From Anodontia alba (Eukaryota; Mollusca; Bivalvia; Lucinida; Lucinidae), in contig OZ024823.1 of NCBI GenBank assembly GCA_964016985.1, positions 31,440,104-31,504,103 on the forward strand: a stretch of DNA of 64,000 nt. The letters are read 5' to 3'. A program made the translations under genes and the position numbers. This document shows positions 23,531 to 35,147 of the stretch, one piece after another (positions within the stretch are counted from its first letter, which is position 1; the number at the start of each line of letters is the position of its first letter). The notes under the pieces were generated by a model. It had not been told where the DNA came from, ran no database searches, and worked only from the letters and a program-made list of their open reading frames with translations.

Positions 23531-23689
23531 TAAATTGGTGTTGATCCAAAACTACTTTCCCTCTGATCATAATTCGAAATTCGGGTGTTTGACAATTGTT
23601 ATGTCAGTGACATTTAGGATTACGATATTTGGAATATCATTCAGACATTATAATCTATATAAAGTCGTATGTAGGGAAATGGAGCTTGC

Positions 23690-23880
23690 ATATGACGTTA
23701 AGTGAGCAACGTTGCCGACGGTTAGCGACGCTCACCGTCGACCACGCCGACGTCATTAAAAGGGAAATAAGTCATGGATGAGTCACGTCGAGGTCAATGA
23801 TGGGTCTATCATGGCGTCAGGGATTTAGCAGCGACGTCAGTGACGTCACTCACCCTATACGGTGACGTGCGTCATTAGAG
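23690..23880. other. Cluster of TGACGTCA-like motifs
   Basis: ACGTCA/TGACGT half-sites recur about every 15-25 bases, including GTGACGTCAC near 23850. They would be cAMP-response-element-like if placed in a promoter, but no gene start is seen nearby. The cluster may equally be a degraded copy of palindromic element D. Confidence 0.35.
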
Positions 23881-24099
23881 AAAAATGGATAGAATCATAA
23901 CAGCAGACTTCATCTTGTATTAGTGTAGGATATGTCCTTAGTCTCTGCTTTTGTTTATTGCAGTTGTGTTCTTCCAAGAAAATTTTGATATTCAATACAT
24001 TACCAGAGAACAGGAGGTCGAGCAGAGGTCGACTAACTAATTCATGGAAAGATAATTCTCTGAAATTGTATGTTCATCATGAAAAATCATAGGTCTGAC

Positions 24100-25630
24100 T
24101 GACCAGTATAATATAAACAGCACAGAGACTGCGTTAAAATAGAATAAATGACATGTGTGTATCGCGGGGAAAAACGCGTGAAGTATGAGTCCGAACTAAA
24201 ATGAACAGTACACTAGAATAAGAAGTAAGAAAACGTACTGTTGTATGGTATAGGAAGGGAAGGCAGGCAATCTCTTCACATTGGCACAGAGTTCTCCTCA
24301 GTTTGGTTGGGGTCATACTGAGTGTATAAAATTGATTAATCAAGCCAGGTTGATCAAGTAATATATCCAGTATAAGTCCTAAACCGTACCAACTTGAGAC
24401 TTCACTTGCTTGGAATTGTGGATTGTATTGTTGTCTGTATTGTGTTGTATATGTTGTAAATAGTATATGTAAAAAAAAAGTTATTAAAAATTCTAACTTT
24501 GCTACAGTCTTCTGTGTAGTGGTACAGTCAGGCATCGCCCAACCCAGAGCTTACTCAAACTGGAAGTCACCCTCGGTGCGTCTTGGCCGCCTATGGCATA
24601 ACAAGCAGACTCTCCACAGAGTATCTTAGCTTTTCTCGTGCTGAATGTCACGGGATTGTTTTGCTTATTCTGCACAGCCACAGTACCTTCATCACTTAGG
24701 CGACTGGTACACACGTAAGGCCCCTCTGGCACTGCTGTCTGAGGAAAAGATATGTTGTTTTCAAACCGATTCATGCAAGTCTGTTTCTTTACTGCCGAGT
24801 CTGCACCTCCCCCAATCTTCCGCGCATCAGCTTTCAACTCTCCTGTAATATTCCCTTTCTAAAAAGTGTGAATGACTTCTCCCAGTAGTCTTCAAACCAT
24901 CTTCATCTTTTGCAAAGCGCATCCAAGAAGTGAAATTTTCCTCTCTGATAATATTGATAAGGTTCAAATAGCGGTAGCTTTGATTTCAGCCTCCGTAGCC
25001 CAAGACAATACGATCAGAGAACTCATGCTGCCGCAAGTGACTCAACATATCTCCATCTACACGGCTAGAATATTTATGCTCATGCGAATACATGTATGTG
25101 ACGAACGTTTGCCTTTGATAATTGTGTAAGACGGTGAACCATATATTAGCTGGTTTATACAACAATAAAACATTTACCGTCCTTGGGCACTTTAATAATC
25201 CTATAAGATAAACTGTTACCTGTGACGTCGGTCGTACCCATCAGATTTTGCCACTTCTTAATTTTGCTCTGTCTCAGTAGATTTCCTTGGTTCTGTCCCC
25301 AACGATCAATTACCCTCCTCTCGATAGCATCTAATTTAATGTACAGTGTATCAATATCTTCCTGTAGCTATGATGCATTCCTAGCACAAGAAGTTTATGC
25401 AATATCCATTAGATTCCATGAGTTATCCTCCCGCATCTTTACACACTTCTCTCGCTCTGAATCTGTCGTATTTAATCGTAAGTTAAACTTTAACTGAAAA
25501 CTCTTTGGTATCAAAGACGAACGAAAATACTTACCTAAATATTCTGCGTGGCTCCGATATCTCGGTTGTTTTCCAATGTTCTGTCTCCGTCGAAAACTTC
25601 TCTTACCTTGTTCCATTTTTCTCAAGAGTG
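24100..25630 (-). other. Degenerate interior of the Penelope-like composite
   Basis: Minus-strand frames at 25395-25625, 24502-24837 and 24134-24535 lie upstream of the RT in element sense, but none shows a motif I can name. They may be remains of the element's N-terminal region or unrelated inserted DNA. Confidence 0.35.
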
Positions 25631-25655
25631 AGAATTGTTCCGCTGTATTCGATTT

Positions 25656-26010
25656 CTTTCGATGGGAAGGGGGAATAATACACTTTTAAAAAGTTCCCTC
25701 TTTAATTAATATTTCGGCCGACGGCCTTCTTCAGTTAAATAGAACAATTTGAAAGGAATTTACAAAATTGCGACCATTAATTCAACAGGAACTAAACGTC
25801 GTATATGACGTCGCGCAGACGACGTGAAAATGGCGCCCTTGTCATATCATAGTTAACGCAAAAAATATGTGCATAAAGCGCTCAGTGAGGCCATAGAGCT
25901 ATCGGCGTTGTATTACCGACCACTACGCGGACCACAGACCGCTACAAAGCTAGCAAAACATCAGCAATAAAACGCCCGCTGATTAACTTGACCAGGCCAC
26001 ACGGATCTGT
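25656..26010 (-). repeat. Pseudo-LTR-like repeat, left-hand in element sense
   Basis: Second copy of the ~360-bp direct repeat (see 19360-19745). In element sense it begins within CACACGG...GTCCGCG sequence and includes CTGAAGAAGGCCGTCGGCC near its inner end. Confidence 0.85.
25711..25734 (-). ncRNA. Hammerhead-like core candidate in pseudo-LTR
   Basis: On the minus strand the bases read CTGAAGA, then a GGCC-GTC-GGCC stem, then GAAAT. This fits the CUGANGA / stem II / GAAA order of a hammerhead ribozyme, a motif known from Penelope-like elements. I could not identify convincing stems I and III or a cleavage site. The other copy (19425-19448) has a broken stem II, so any activity is doubtful. 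Confidence 0.25.
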
Positions 26011-26225
26011 TAAAACTTACTAAAGGTACTATTAGACCATTTTGGCTATCTGTATATTTATGAGAAATAGGAAAGGCATTTAATATATGTATAAAATCCT
26101 AAATGATAATACCGACACAGCAGCTTGAAAGCTTAATTGCAACAAAACCGTCAAATGTTGTAGAACAGACTGAATATATCTATTCATGGCCATTGAAAAT
26201 AACTTGTGACGCTTCACTCCAGTGG

Positions 26226-26715
26226 TTTCAACAAACGTTATAAAGATTGCCTTTGGAAACAAAGAACACATTACAGATTAGGAAATAGGAGTCTCGGTTT
26301 TATTGAGACTCTTCATAAGCAGTAATGAAGTTTGCAACACTGCTTACGCCCTCTAGTTTGTACATGAGCAGAACTCCATTTTCAGAGATACCACAATAAG
26401 CCCAAAGATCCCAAAGGAAATGAAATATAATCTGCACTAAAGTGAAGTACGGGGAGACGTTCTACGTCCGCCACACGACTCTAATATCAGCTGCAATGTA
26501 GTAAATTAAACGTAAAAAAAGATTTCCTTTGGAAACAAAGAACACATTACCAATTTAAAAATGGGAGTCTCGGTTTTATTGAGACACTTCATAAGCAGTA
26601 ATGAAGTTTGCAACACTGCTTACGCCCTCTAGCGTATACATGAACAGAACTACATTTTCGAAGATACTACAACGGGCCCATCGATCCCAATGGAAATGAA
26701 ATATAATCTGGGATT
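26226..26715 (-). repeat. Interspersed repeat B, inverted, two stacked copies
   Basis: Two inverted units each contain GCCTTTGGAAACAAAGAACACATTA, GGGAGTCTCGGTTTTATTGAGAC, ACTGCTTACGCCCTCTAG and GGAAATGAAATATAATCTG. The same blocks are at 14279-14645 in plus orientation. Confidence 0.82.
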
Positions 26716-28092
26716 TAAACTACTGAATGTTTACCATATAATGTAGGAACTATGTAAGAATTCGGTTATTAAGCTAATTATGACATATTTATGTAGTAAA
26801 GAAAAGTTGCAAGAGGTCGAAACAAATTGAAAAGCTGTTTTGAACACATTAAATTCGAAATATCCGCCTGATAAAGTAGATGTAATTCTTTAATGTAATG
26901 TAGATTTCACTGAAGTTTGGATTAATTCATTGATTAAATATAGATAGTATACTATCTATGTCCTCTGTTTTTTGTCCATGGTAAGAACTTCTGACCCTTG
27001 AAATTTGGACTGGCTCTTTCACACCTCATGTCGACTTGTCAGCACGATGTTTATACGTCAGGATGATGTGTACCTTAATGTTTTCTAACAAATACAATGA
27101 ACACAGGGGTAGGAATGCTATCGTACTAGCTCTTCAAACTGTTATTTCTACTAACCTACTTTACTGAATAAACCTGTGCTTAGTTGTTCAAAATATCGTT
27201 AGCTTAACGGGCTCGTCAGTGGTCAAAAAGCTAACTGTTCTGTTAAGTACAATATCTAGTTCAAAGTTATTTTTGCTGAAAAATGTGAGTAACTTTTGCA
27301 AGATAGCATTTTTTCCGTTTTTGTTGGTTGCATTGATGGTTTGCATTGTTATGTTTGTAATACGTATGCCAAATGGCGGCGTCTGTCCAATTCAAGTCGT
27401 TAGGCAAGATGCAGATATGGCTGAAAACATTAATTTTAATGGGTAAATCGTCCATAATGGCACCTAATTTGGAGCGATTGTCGCCAAAATGAAACAATTC
27501 AAGGAACCGTAGCTATATTTTGATGTACATTTTGGTCCTGGGTTGCATGAAATTTAATTCCGCGCAGTATAGCATTCTCCGATTTTTAAAGTAACGCCCT
27601 CCTAGACGACAAAAGCCCCAGATTGTCGACAAACCACCTGAAATAGCCACCTTTTTAGCTCGCGCTATTCATGTCCGGATATTCGCGTCACTTATTTTTG
27701 CGCATAAGAATTGGTCATGGGTGACGAGATAACTACCCGTGACAGTGCTTAAAAAGCAGGTTAGATTGCACGGAGGTGCATTAGCGCGCATTGTCTAAAC
27801 TTAGAGTTACATTAGTTTGGACTGTGGAGCATCGATAGCCTCCCCTGTTCATACTGCAGTCAGGAGTTAATCCTACACTACAGAGAATTTGTCCCAAAAT
27901 TGTAGGATGTTTTCTTAAACCAACCTTTATTATGTCGTCATCTTACCATTGTCCCTGAATGGCTGCAATACTGATTCCGGTACATTAATGAATTAAAACA
28001 TCAAACACCATTCGCTTGACAGACAAACAAATTTCTAGCTTTTACCAAGAATAAATTAGCCTTAAAGACATAGGCAAAATGGCGCCAAAAGT
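26716..28092. other. Unassigned DNA with a possible long family C end
   Basis: At 27183-27300 a TTAGTTGTTCAAAATATCGTTAGCTTAACG block resembles the end of MITE family C. The matching inverted end is at about 28860-28931 (GATATCGTTACTTTTGAACAACTG). If they belong together the element is about 1.75 kb and holds the hairpin MITE at 28093. Frames at 27219 and 27267 are not supported as genes. Confidence 0.4.
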
Positions 28093-28369
28093 CATTACGA
28101 AAACACGCCTATTCAAATATATAGAAAAATTCAACTCCAAAAACGGAAAATTTTCAGATAAAAAACTCTATTTTTTCGTATTTCGGCTCAAAACATAGAT
28201 TGTGGGTACTCGTTAGAACCGCCTCGCCGAGGCGGTTCTAACGAGTACCCACAATCTATGTTTTTGAGTAGAAATAAGAAAAATAATGTATACCCCTGTA
28301 AACCCCAGTTTTACTGTATAAAAGTGGGGTTTAAGGGGGTCAAAATTATATAGGTATGTTTTCGTGATG
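28093..28369 (-). mobile_element. Hairpin MITE family A, copy 3
   Basis: Complete inverted-orientation copy from CATTACGAAAACACGCCTAT to TTTTCGTGATG. The central palindrome at about 28190-28265 is near perfect, with tip GCCTCGCCGAGGC. Confidence 0.93.
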
Positions 28370-28439
28370 TGGTACCACTCACTAATGATTTTATTGCCCC
28401 TACTTGGACGCTGTGCAAGGTAGATCAAAGGCATGTTCT

Positions 28440-28700
28440 AAAGAGTTGATTATGAATTACCAACAGGGGTATAGTAAAGGGTAATCAATGTTTTTGAGGG
28501 TATAACAGATCTTATGGTGCGGGAGTGGGCGGGGGCAGTAACTTGTGGACAATTGTGGTACGGGTATGAAAGCCAGTATTTCTAAACCTACCCCATTCAC
28601 ATACCTGGTCTTTGAAAAAACAGACCCATTCATATACTTGGTCGTCTGAAATGTTGACCTGTTCATATACTGCCCTTTGATTTTTTACACCCATTCATAT
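28440..28700 (-). repeat. CATTCATATAC-type minisatellite
   Basis: About four imperfect ~35-base units contain CCCATTCATATACTTGGTC with T-rich spacers. The same repeats, mostly inverted, occur at 58590-59050 with the same GC-rich flank (GGGGTATAGT, GGTACGGGTATG). Confidence 0.75.
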
Positions 28701-28931
28701 AGAATCTACTCTTCGCTGTTTGCATACATGTTTACAAATAAACAAATACAATTGTAATCTTTATTTTTTGAAACACTACTACTATTCATTTGGAAAACGC
28801 CAACCGTCTTTTAAATTAGGGAAACCCTAAAAATTCAGCAAAAAATTTCTGCATATTTGAGCATCACTCGATGTGAGTTTTAACGAATCGTTAAGTAACG
28901 ATATCGTTACTTTTGAACAACTGGTCCCAGG

Positions 28932-29986
28932 CGTTTATCCTAAATATTCGGATAGCTGTTTTCTTTGTCCAATTAGAACAAATCCACGTTTTACCTGTTA
29001 CCTTGTTTACGAGTGCTCAATAAGGGTTTGCAGCGTTGTCCCTGACCAGACGCAACGTTGGTCTACACTGTTTATTTCCACATGTCCGAATGCTTCTTAT
29101 ATGTACCCACAAAATATGGGCCTTACAAAGCGAACATGTGTCTTCGAGCATATGCGGACAGCGAAGGCCAAGATCAGCCTGCGCATCGGCGCAATCTGAT
29201 CAGGGCCTTCACTGTCCGCTAACAGAATCATTGAATACTAAAGAATATATGGATTGGGACTAAATGCCCGAATGAGACTTTGCGCATGTGTCGTATTAAT
29301 CTGAATCTATGCATTTCGGCATGCTCGGGGGCACGTTTTCGCTTGGCGAGACCCATATGTTTTCATGGAAAAATAAGGAAACTATCAACTCATTGTGATT
29401 ATCGAGAGCGATTGCTCTATCAGTAAATAGTAGAACGCCAAAGGCCCGAACATCTCTGGGTCCATGGAAATTCGTTCAAGACATGGGTAGTTCGAGCAAC
29501 TGAGAGTTAATCAAAGCGCCAGGTCTGAAGGCAAATGGAGAAAATTAAGGTGTGTTTTACATGACAAGTTTTTCTCTTAGAAAAAAAGTGGCAAAAAAAT
29601 TCATGCTCAACTGATAATTCAACCAGATGTTTTATGGCTACTGCCCTCAACTCTCTTACACTAATGAGTCTGTTCACAACAGGTGGTATTACCAGATTTA
29701 CCTGGGGAACTGCTTTTCTCTGATAACACTGGCTCCCTGCACTGCAAAATATAGTCTTAAAATCTTTATTTTTTAACATAGGAAACCATTTAAAATTTGT
29801 AATTTGATTAATTTTTGATGCAGATGTAGATTTTGGTATCGGTTTTGAGCTTCTTCATTGTGTTTTATATTGAAGAATTTTGTGTACAGGTTTCTAGTTA
29901 ACTGTCTTATCAGTATTACTTAACGAATTGCATAACAGAGCATCATTTTATTGGCAACTGGGTAGAGTTTTATGGTCTCAGTCATC
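28932..29986. other. Unassigned DNA with one palindromic repeat
   Basis: Apart from the palindrome at 29154-29220 nothing was recognised. The 90-residue minus frame at 29507-29779 and the 108-residue plus frame at 28873 have no visible domain or splice context. Confidence 0.4.
29154..29220. repeat. GATCAG palindromic repeat (family E)
   Basis: Arms GCGGACAGCGAAGGCC and GGCCTTCACTGTCCGC flank an inner AGATCAGCCTGCGCATC / GCAATCTGATC pair. Related, more degraded copies lie near 11560, 12665, 39951, 43601, 49030, 52500 and 52860. It is one of the commonest short repeats in the window. Confidence 0.8.
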
Positions 29987-30190
29987 AGAAACATATGAGA
30001 AAGCAATACCCCACTAACCCGACTTTGATATAGTAATAGTCGGGTTAGTGGGGGTAAAATTCTAAGAGAAAAACACAGCATGATATCGTCTTTAACATAC
30101 TGATATGTTGAGTGTACTCATTAGAATCGCCTCGATGAGGCGATTCAAATGCATACACACAATATACATTTTCATGACAAAATAAGAAAG
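29987..30190 (+). mobile_element. Hairpin MITE family A, divergent subfamily
   Basis: Has the same plan but different sequence: a CCCCACTAACCCGACT / AGTCGGGTTAGTGGGG hairpin at 30009-30053 in place of the family A left hairpin. Then comes a central palindrome around AGAATCGCCTCGATGAGGCGATTC at about 30120-30165. A third version of the central palindrome is near 52665-52735. Confidence 0.65.
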
Positions 30191-31960
30191 GGCAGTGTTA
30201 ATAAGGCCTGTTTTTGGACCCAAGTCGACGTTATGTTTAATCCTTTTAATTGACCCATTATGTAAGCTTTATGTATGCAAACTATTCCTTGAAATGGAGC
30301 AATAATTTGGAAGTTAATTTCCCTGATAAACAAATGCATATACAGCTTTACAACTATTTTATAACTCTATAACCTTATATGACTTTGAATACATATATGT
30401 GGCTTCTTAAATGCGTGTTATTATTTCTGGAGTAAGAAACAATATAGAGGTGTTTGTACCAATGATCTTGGCAATGAGTTATCTTGATTTTCCAAAAGGC
30501 CGAATTTACAAACAAAAAAACAAACAACAAAACAAAAGCCAAACAGCACACCGTTATAACAGGTTACTCATCATTCATATCACTTGTCATTTTTATTGAT
30601 GCATAACTAAAATACGTAAAATCGTACTTTTTTAAAAAATTGCTTGCCTATAACATGAATTTCTTCCCCTTAATTTTTGATAATTATGCATTTCAAAGCG
30701 AAAACATGTTATGAATTTCATACTTATCTATTGCTTTTTTTTAAGTGAATTTCTATATGTAAGCCTTTGACAAGCCGTTTACATGTTCTCTGCTTGACGT
30801 ATTACGTAAATCTTTGAATCAACACTTACGTTGATGTCATTCATGACGTCACAATAATGTTGCTGTTTGACATGATGATTGAAAGAATTTACAACTGTCT
30901 GTGACATGAATGGATGTAACTGGTAACAGTATTATATTTTTAAATGCTTTGTTCTATAAATTATACTTCGCATGAAATGAGTGTTTAACCGTGAATTGCT
31001 TCGATGATTGTTTAAGTCAGTGCCGTTGAAAACACTGAGCACTGACATAAAAATATCAAAGGGAGAAGATGACAAAGGTATAACAGATGTTTTCACAAAT
31101 ACTGGAGGGTCTGAATGACTGTAAGAGGGGTGTTCAATTATTGTTTTTTGAGGAAAGTCATGAAAATCAGGTAAGACGAAAGCTGGAAACGTGTTTATAA
31201 CAGTTACAGTTCAAGGTCAAAACCGATCGATCCATTATGGGCAAAGTAAAGTGAAATTTACAATGTAGTAAATGTGTAAGAACATATGTATATGATACTT
31301 ACAGGCAAGTTGTGGATTTTCGTAAAATCGACCCTTTAGAAAGTCAAGAAAACTCAATCCCAAGATTATTGTTCTCAAACTTCTCCATACTGCTTCTTAC
31401 AGCAGAAAAAAAATCCATGTACGAAGCCACATATATTTATTCAAAGTCGTATAATGTTATAGAATTATACAATAGCTGTACTGCTATATATTTGTACATT
31501 ACCAGTTGGGATAGAGGTGGTATTACACCAACTTAATTTGAATATATCTTCACATCGATTGCTTCTTTCAAATAAATAATACTTTGAACTCAAAAAGCCA
31601 AAACATAAGATGTCATTTAAGTGGATTAAAATATGGATTAAGTAAAGAAGCAAGCCTTATCGACACTATCCCTTTTCCTAAAATATCCCTAAATATTTGT
31701 TGTGCAAAGAAATCAGCTACGTTAAACGAGCCATCGGTGTTAGAGCCAATGACGTTTTACTGTGCATATTACATACATTTGAAAATAGCAGTTTTTATAC
31801 ATAGGCAAACAGCAAAGTTCATGCAAGCCTACGCATCCGCATAAGGAAAACTTTATTCAAGGAACTAAACATGTGGTCTCGCTGAAGGCCGCCACACTGA
31901 AAGATTTTTTGACGGAACAGCCAAGAGCCTCTTTCTCGCGATGCGGTCCATACGGGTTTA
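30191..31960. other. Upstream region of the receptor-like gene
   Basis: AT-rich and no coding exon recognised. Any 5' untranslated exon or promoter of the gene starting at 32295 could lie here but I see no decisive signal. Frames at 31312 and 31584 are unsupported. Confidence 0.4.
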
Positions 31961-32239
31961 CATTACGAAAACATGCATATTCAAATATACTGAACATTTT
32001 ACCACCAAAACATGAAAATGTTCAGATAAAAAAATCTGATAATCTTCATATTACTGGTCAAAATATACATTGTGGGTTCTCATTTGAACCGCATCGCCGA
32101 GGCGGTTCTAACGAGTACCCGCAATCTATGTTTTTGAACAGGAATACGAAAAGTAATGTATACCCCTGTAAACCCAAGTTTTACCATATAAAAGTGCAGT
32201 TTAAGTTGGTCAACATTATATAGGCATGTTTTCGTGATG
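31961..32239 (-). mobile_element. Hairpin MITE family A, copy 4
   Basis: Inverted-orientation copy from CATTACGAAAACATGC to GCATGTTTTCGTGATG. It ends only about 55 bases before the splice acceptor at 32294. The 116-residue plus frame at 31873 reads through it and is not coding. Confidence 0.9.
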
Positions 32240-32294
32240 AATGTGTTAACATAATTTAGTACAGTTTCTCGCATTTATTTTTTATTTCCTACAG

Positions 32295-33314
32295 ATGCTG
32301 CTGCTGATTAGAGCCTACAGTATATTATATGGGCTACAAGGCATTATAGCGACCTCCTCATCAACTCTTTGGTCATCAAATGCCGACGATTTATCCCTGG
32401 CGACTTTCATTCCAGGTCAGTGGTCCAGGAGAGGAAGCAATCACACAGAACAGACTAAATACGATCTTTATTATTTACAGAACCAATGTCAGTACGCTGA
32501 TATTTGTCTTCAGAAAGGCAAAGAAGTTCCAACCAAATCAGAAACTTCATGTTGTCTCCCATGCTCATGTTCTTCATCGTGCGAAGATTTTGGCAGTTGT
32601 TGTGATAAGAATAAGATGAATCGTTCAAAGTGCCACAGCGCCGTTATAGATCGTAACCAAAAATTTATTATCAAACATACTTACTTGATGGTCGACACAT
32701 GTTTAGCTATTTCTAATGAAACCAACTGTAAAGCGAGATCGCTAGAGCCCTGGGGATCATTATACCCCGTCTACGATGCTGCAGCAGATAGAATATTCTA
32801 CAACCGGGCATGCGCAGAATGTAGTGGAGTTGTTAAATACACTCACTGGGATTTGATTGTAAATTGTGCAAAATCAGAGTACTTCTCTCATGAACGGTTT
32901 GTTGGTGCCTTGCTCGGAGAGCAGTGCGCTATAAGTTTTAAGCCACCAAAGGAGGTTGTAATAGAAAGACACATTTGCTACGAAGATACCGTCAACCGCT
33001 GCAATGTAACAGGGAAATGGATGGTATATGATGCGCAGCTTGAAAAAGCATGTCTTCGCTGGAACTCCCCGGTGGCTCACCAAAATTTCTTTCGTACTCT
33101 TCACGCAAATGTCTTCTGTAGGCTTTGCAACGGACTTGAACATGATTCCGAGGTACTCTGCACTAAGCTTCTTTCTAAAACTGACGTTACAACATTTTCG
33201 TTTTCAACAGTCATAAACTATCGCAAGATCTCCGACATGTTATCTCTAACTGATGCAAAGAAAGACATTTCAGAAGACACATGTGGAATACATACCGTGA
33301 AGCACCCATCCAAG
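32295..33314 (+). CDS. Receptor-like SMB ectodomain protein, exon 1
   Basis: Begins at an ATG directly after a strong acceptor (TTTATTTCCTACAG), so a 5' untranslated exon probably lies upstream. Residues 1-20 are hydrophobic, consistent with a signal peptide. At 86-113 a cysteine cluster (CCLPCSCSSSCEDFGSCC) fits a somatomedin-B-like fold. Many further cysteines follow, and the N-x-S/T sites suggest an extracellular protein. I end the exon at AAG|GTAACA after residue 340, in phase 0, which matches the exon at 38008. If unspliced, the frame runs 25 codons more to a stop at 33392. The layout resembles ectodomains of molluscan methuselah-like or adhesion-type receptors; this is inference from domain order. 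Confidence 0.78.
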
Positions 33315-33629
33315 GTAACATACACTGATCCATTACAAATGCCCAATCGACTCTTCTCTTTCACCCTTTTTTCAGGTCCATCTCAAATCTAAGGGGCGTC
33401 CTGTTTTCTTCTCATGAGACATTTTTTTTTACACAAATTCCGGTATTTTATGCACACGGGGTATATGCTTACAAGAATCTCAATCGTTCCGAACTACCAT
33501 CTGGGCAAAGTTCCTGGGCTTTCACTGGGACCTTTGCTGTCTTCCAATGAAAATATCCCTAAAATTCCAGAGTAACCGTTGGTTCTGTGATAGTATAATC
33601 AGAATTATTGCATAAAAAACAGTATCGCA

Positions 33630-33706
33630 CGTTATTAACAGCCGTGCATTAACCGGCGAAAAGCCGTGTATTAACAAGGCAATTCAAGCGCTGTTAATGC
33701 ACGGCT
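33630..33706. repeat. Inverted repeat, AGCCGTGCATTAAC arms
   Basis: AGCCGTGCATTAAC at about 33641 pairs with GTTAATGCACGGCT at about 33691. Between the arms there is a third, diverged copy (AGCCGTGTATTAAC). Confidence 0.75.
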
Positions 33707-33908
33707 ACGCAACTTTCAATATGATCGTACCGGGGCCACAGATTTGCTGCCGTTACGAGATGTATACTGCCCGGCCCTAGAACGAGCATAGTCAGTGGAA
33801 ATTACGTTCGCGAGACATCGGTGAAAAGGCGAAACAAAATAGTGCAATAAATAACGCGAAATGTAGCAAATGTTTTCAGTTTTAATGCAATAATAGAGAT
33901 CGATAATG

Positions 33909-34023
33909 GTTTTTCAATGCATTAACATTCGCCAGGTCCCTTGGGAGGTTTTGAAAGCTGCGGCCTTCGGCCTCGGTTTTCAACACCTCCCACGGGACCT
34001 GGCGAATGTTAATGCATGGAAAA
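33909..34023. repeat. ~115-bp hairpin
   Basis: Arms of about 45 bases (CATTAACATTCGCCAGGTCC and its complement) with about four mismatches, and a loop that itself folds through GCGGCCTTCGGCC. The plus frame across it (33906-34118) is a by-product. Confidence 0.85.
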
Positions 34024-34508
34024 CTATGTTTAATCCCTATATTGTCCGATCAGAAGCTTCACTAGGTACATTTTGGGTAGCCAAGGATGCAAAGTTTCTT
34101 CTTGCGGACAACGAATGAGCAGATTCGCAGTCTGATTTGGTTTTCATCCCATTTCAGTTTTATCGCCCTATGTTCAAATGGACTTGTCCATTTTTTCGGA
34201 CAGGTGCGATAATAAGTTACTGCTCATAATCTGTAACTGAGATATATACCCTTCTGCCCTTTTTACATCTCTCGGAAAGATAGGTTTTGCTCTGTCTTTT
34301 AGTTTAAATGAAAATATTTTGTTCTAATTGACCCTATCTTATCATAGATTTGCCCTAAAACTAAATTAACAGCCAAACATTGGTCGGATATATGCAATGT
34401 CTATAGTAAAGTGTCGTTTTTGGATTTTTTATCAAAGGAAAGTATTTTGTTTATTCTGTGCGCTGAGTTTCAATTATTGATGTTTCACAACATTGTCACG
34501 AAAATTTT

Positions 34509-34634
34509 ATCACGAAAACACGCCTAGATAATTTTGACCCCCTTAAACCCCACTTTTATATAGTATGGGGTTTACAGGGGTATACATTATTTTTCTTATT
34601 TCTGCTCAAAAACATAGATTGTGGGTATTCGTCA
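34509..34634 (+). mobile_element. Hairpin MITE family A, left half only
   Basis: Intact left end (ATCACGAAAACACGCCTA) and first hairpin, but it stops inside the first arm of the central palindrome at about GTGGGTATTCGTCAGA. The break at the palindrome suggests deletion or aborted replication there. Confidence 0.85.
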
Positions 34635-34895
34635 GACTCTTCATTGGATCTTTGCATTCTTGGCTATACAAAATGCGCCTACTGAAAGTTATTATACGAC
34701 TGTACAAATCCGCAACCTGTTCTGAAATTTTGCTAGGCGAACATACCAGAAAGGTAAATTTTCTGCTGTTGCATCTCCTATTTGTTTGGACACCGTACCT
34801 TGTTGAATATACTAAAAATTATTTTATTACGTGAGGATTGGTCTAAAATAAAGCGACGAAATAGAAACAATTCAGTTCCAGCGTTAGGGGCAGTT

Positions 34896-35147
34896 TGATT
34901 AGGGTTTTGTGGTTTATTCTTCGAGGCTATTTGTTGTATGTCTTACTTTGTGTTATTTTGTTCTTGTGTTTTTCAGTCCTTTCAGCATTGCCATTACCTC
35001 GCTTGGGGAAGAGAGAGCTAATCTTGGCGATTTCCATACGTTTGTTCGATTCGCGCTTGTTTGGTTTTGTCTGTTTCCTCTTCCTCTTGGTGTCTGGGAA
35101 GGGCTGCGTTTGTGAATGTTGCACTCCTTGGACTTTCTCTTACTTTT
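34896..35147 (+). mobile_element. Family R retroelement tail, 5'-truncated
   Basis: Only the last ~250 bases of the family (GTGGTTTATTC to GGACTTTCTCTTAC) before a T run. Overlapping frames on both strands are shadows of the untranslated tail. Confidence 0.85.

Larger units (their letters stand above)
19360..26010 (-). mobile_element. Decayed Penelope-like composite element
   Basis: Direct repeats of about 360 bp (19360-19745 and 25656-26010, same orientation) bracket a 6.6-kb region whose reverse-transcriptase remains all read on the minus strand. Penelope-like elements often carry such terminal pseudo-LTRs. The interior is heavily mutated and carries later insertions (22208-22449, 23430-23530). 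The C-terminal end of the RT (20139-20330) and its flank match a different RT family (42800-43090), so the region is a composite rather than one clean insertion. Confidence 0.6.

Noticed and set aside
33315..33392. Read-through end of the first receptor-like exon
   Set aside because: Possible but less likely than splicing at AAG|GTAACA, because the phase matches the next exon and the extra codons lack the cysteine pattern. Kept as an alternative in the exon entry.
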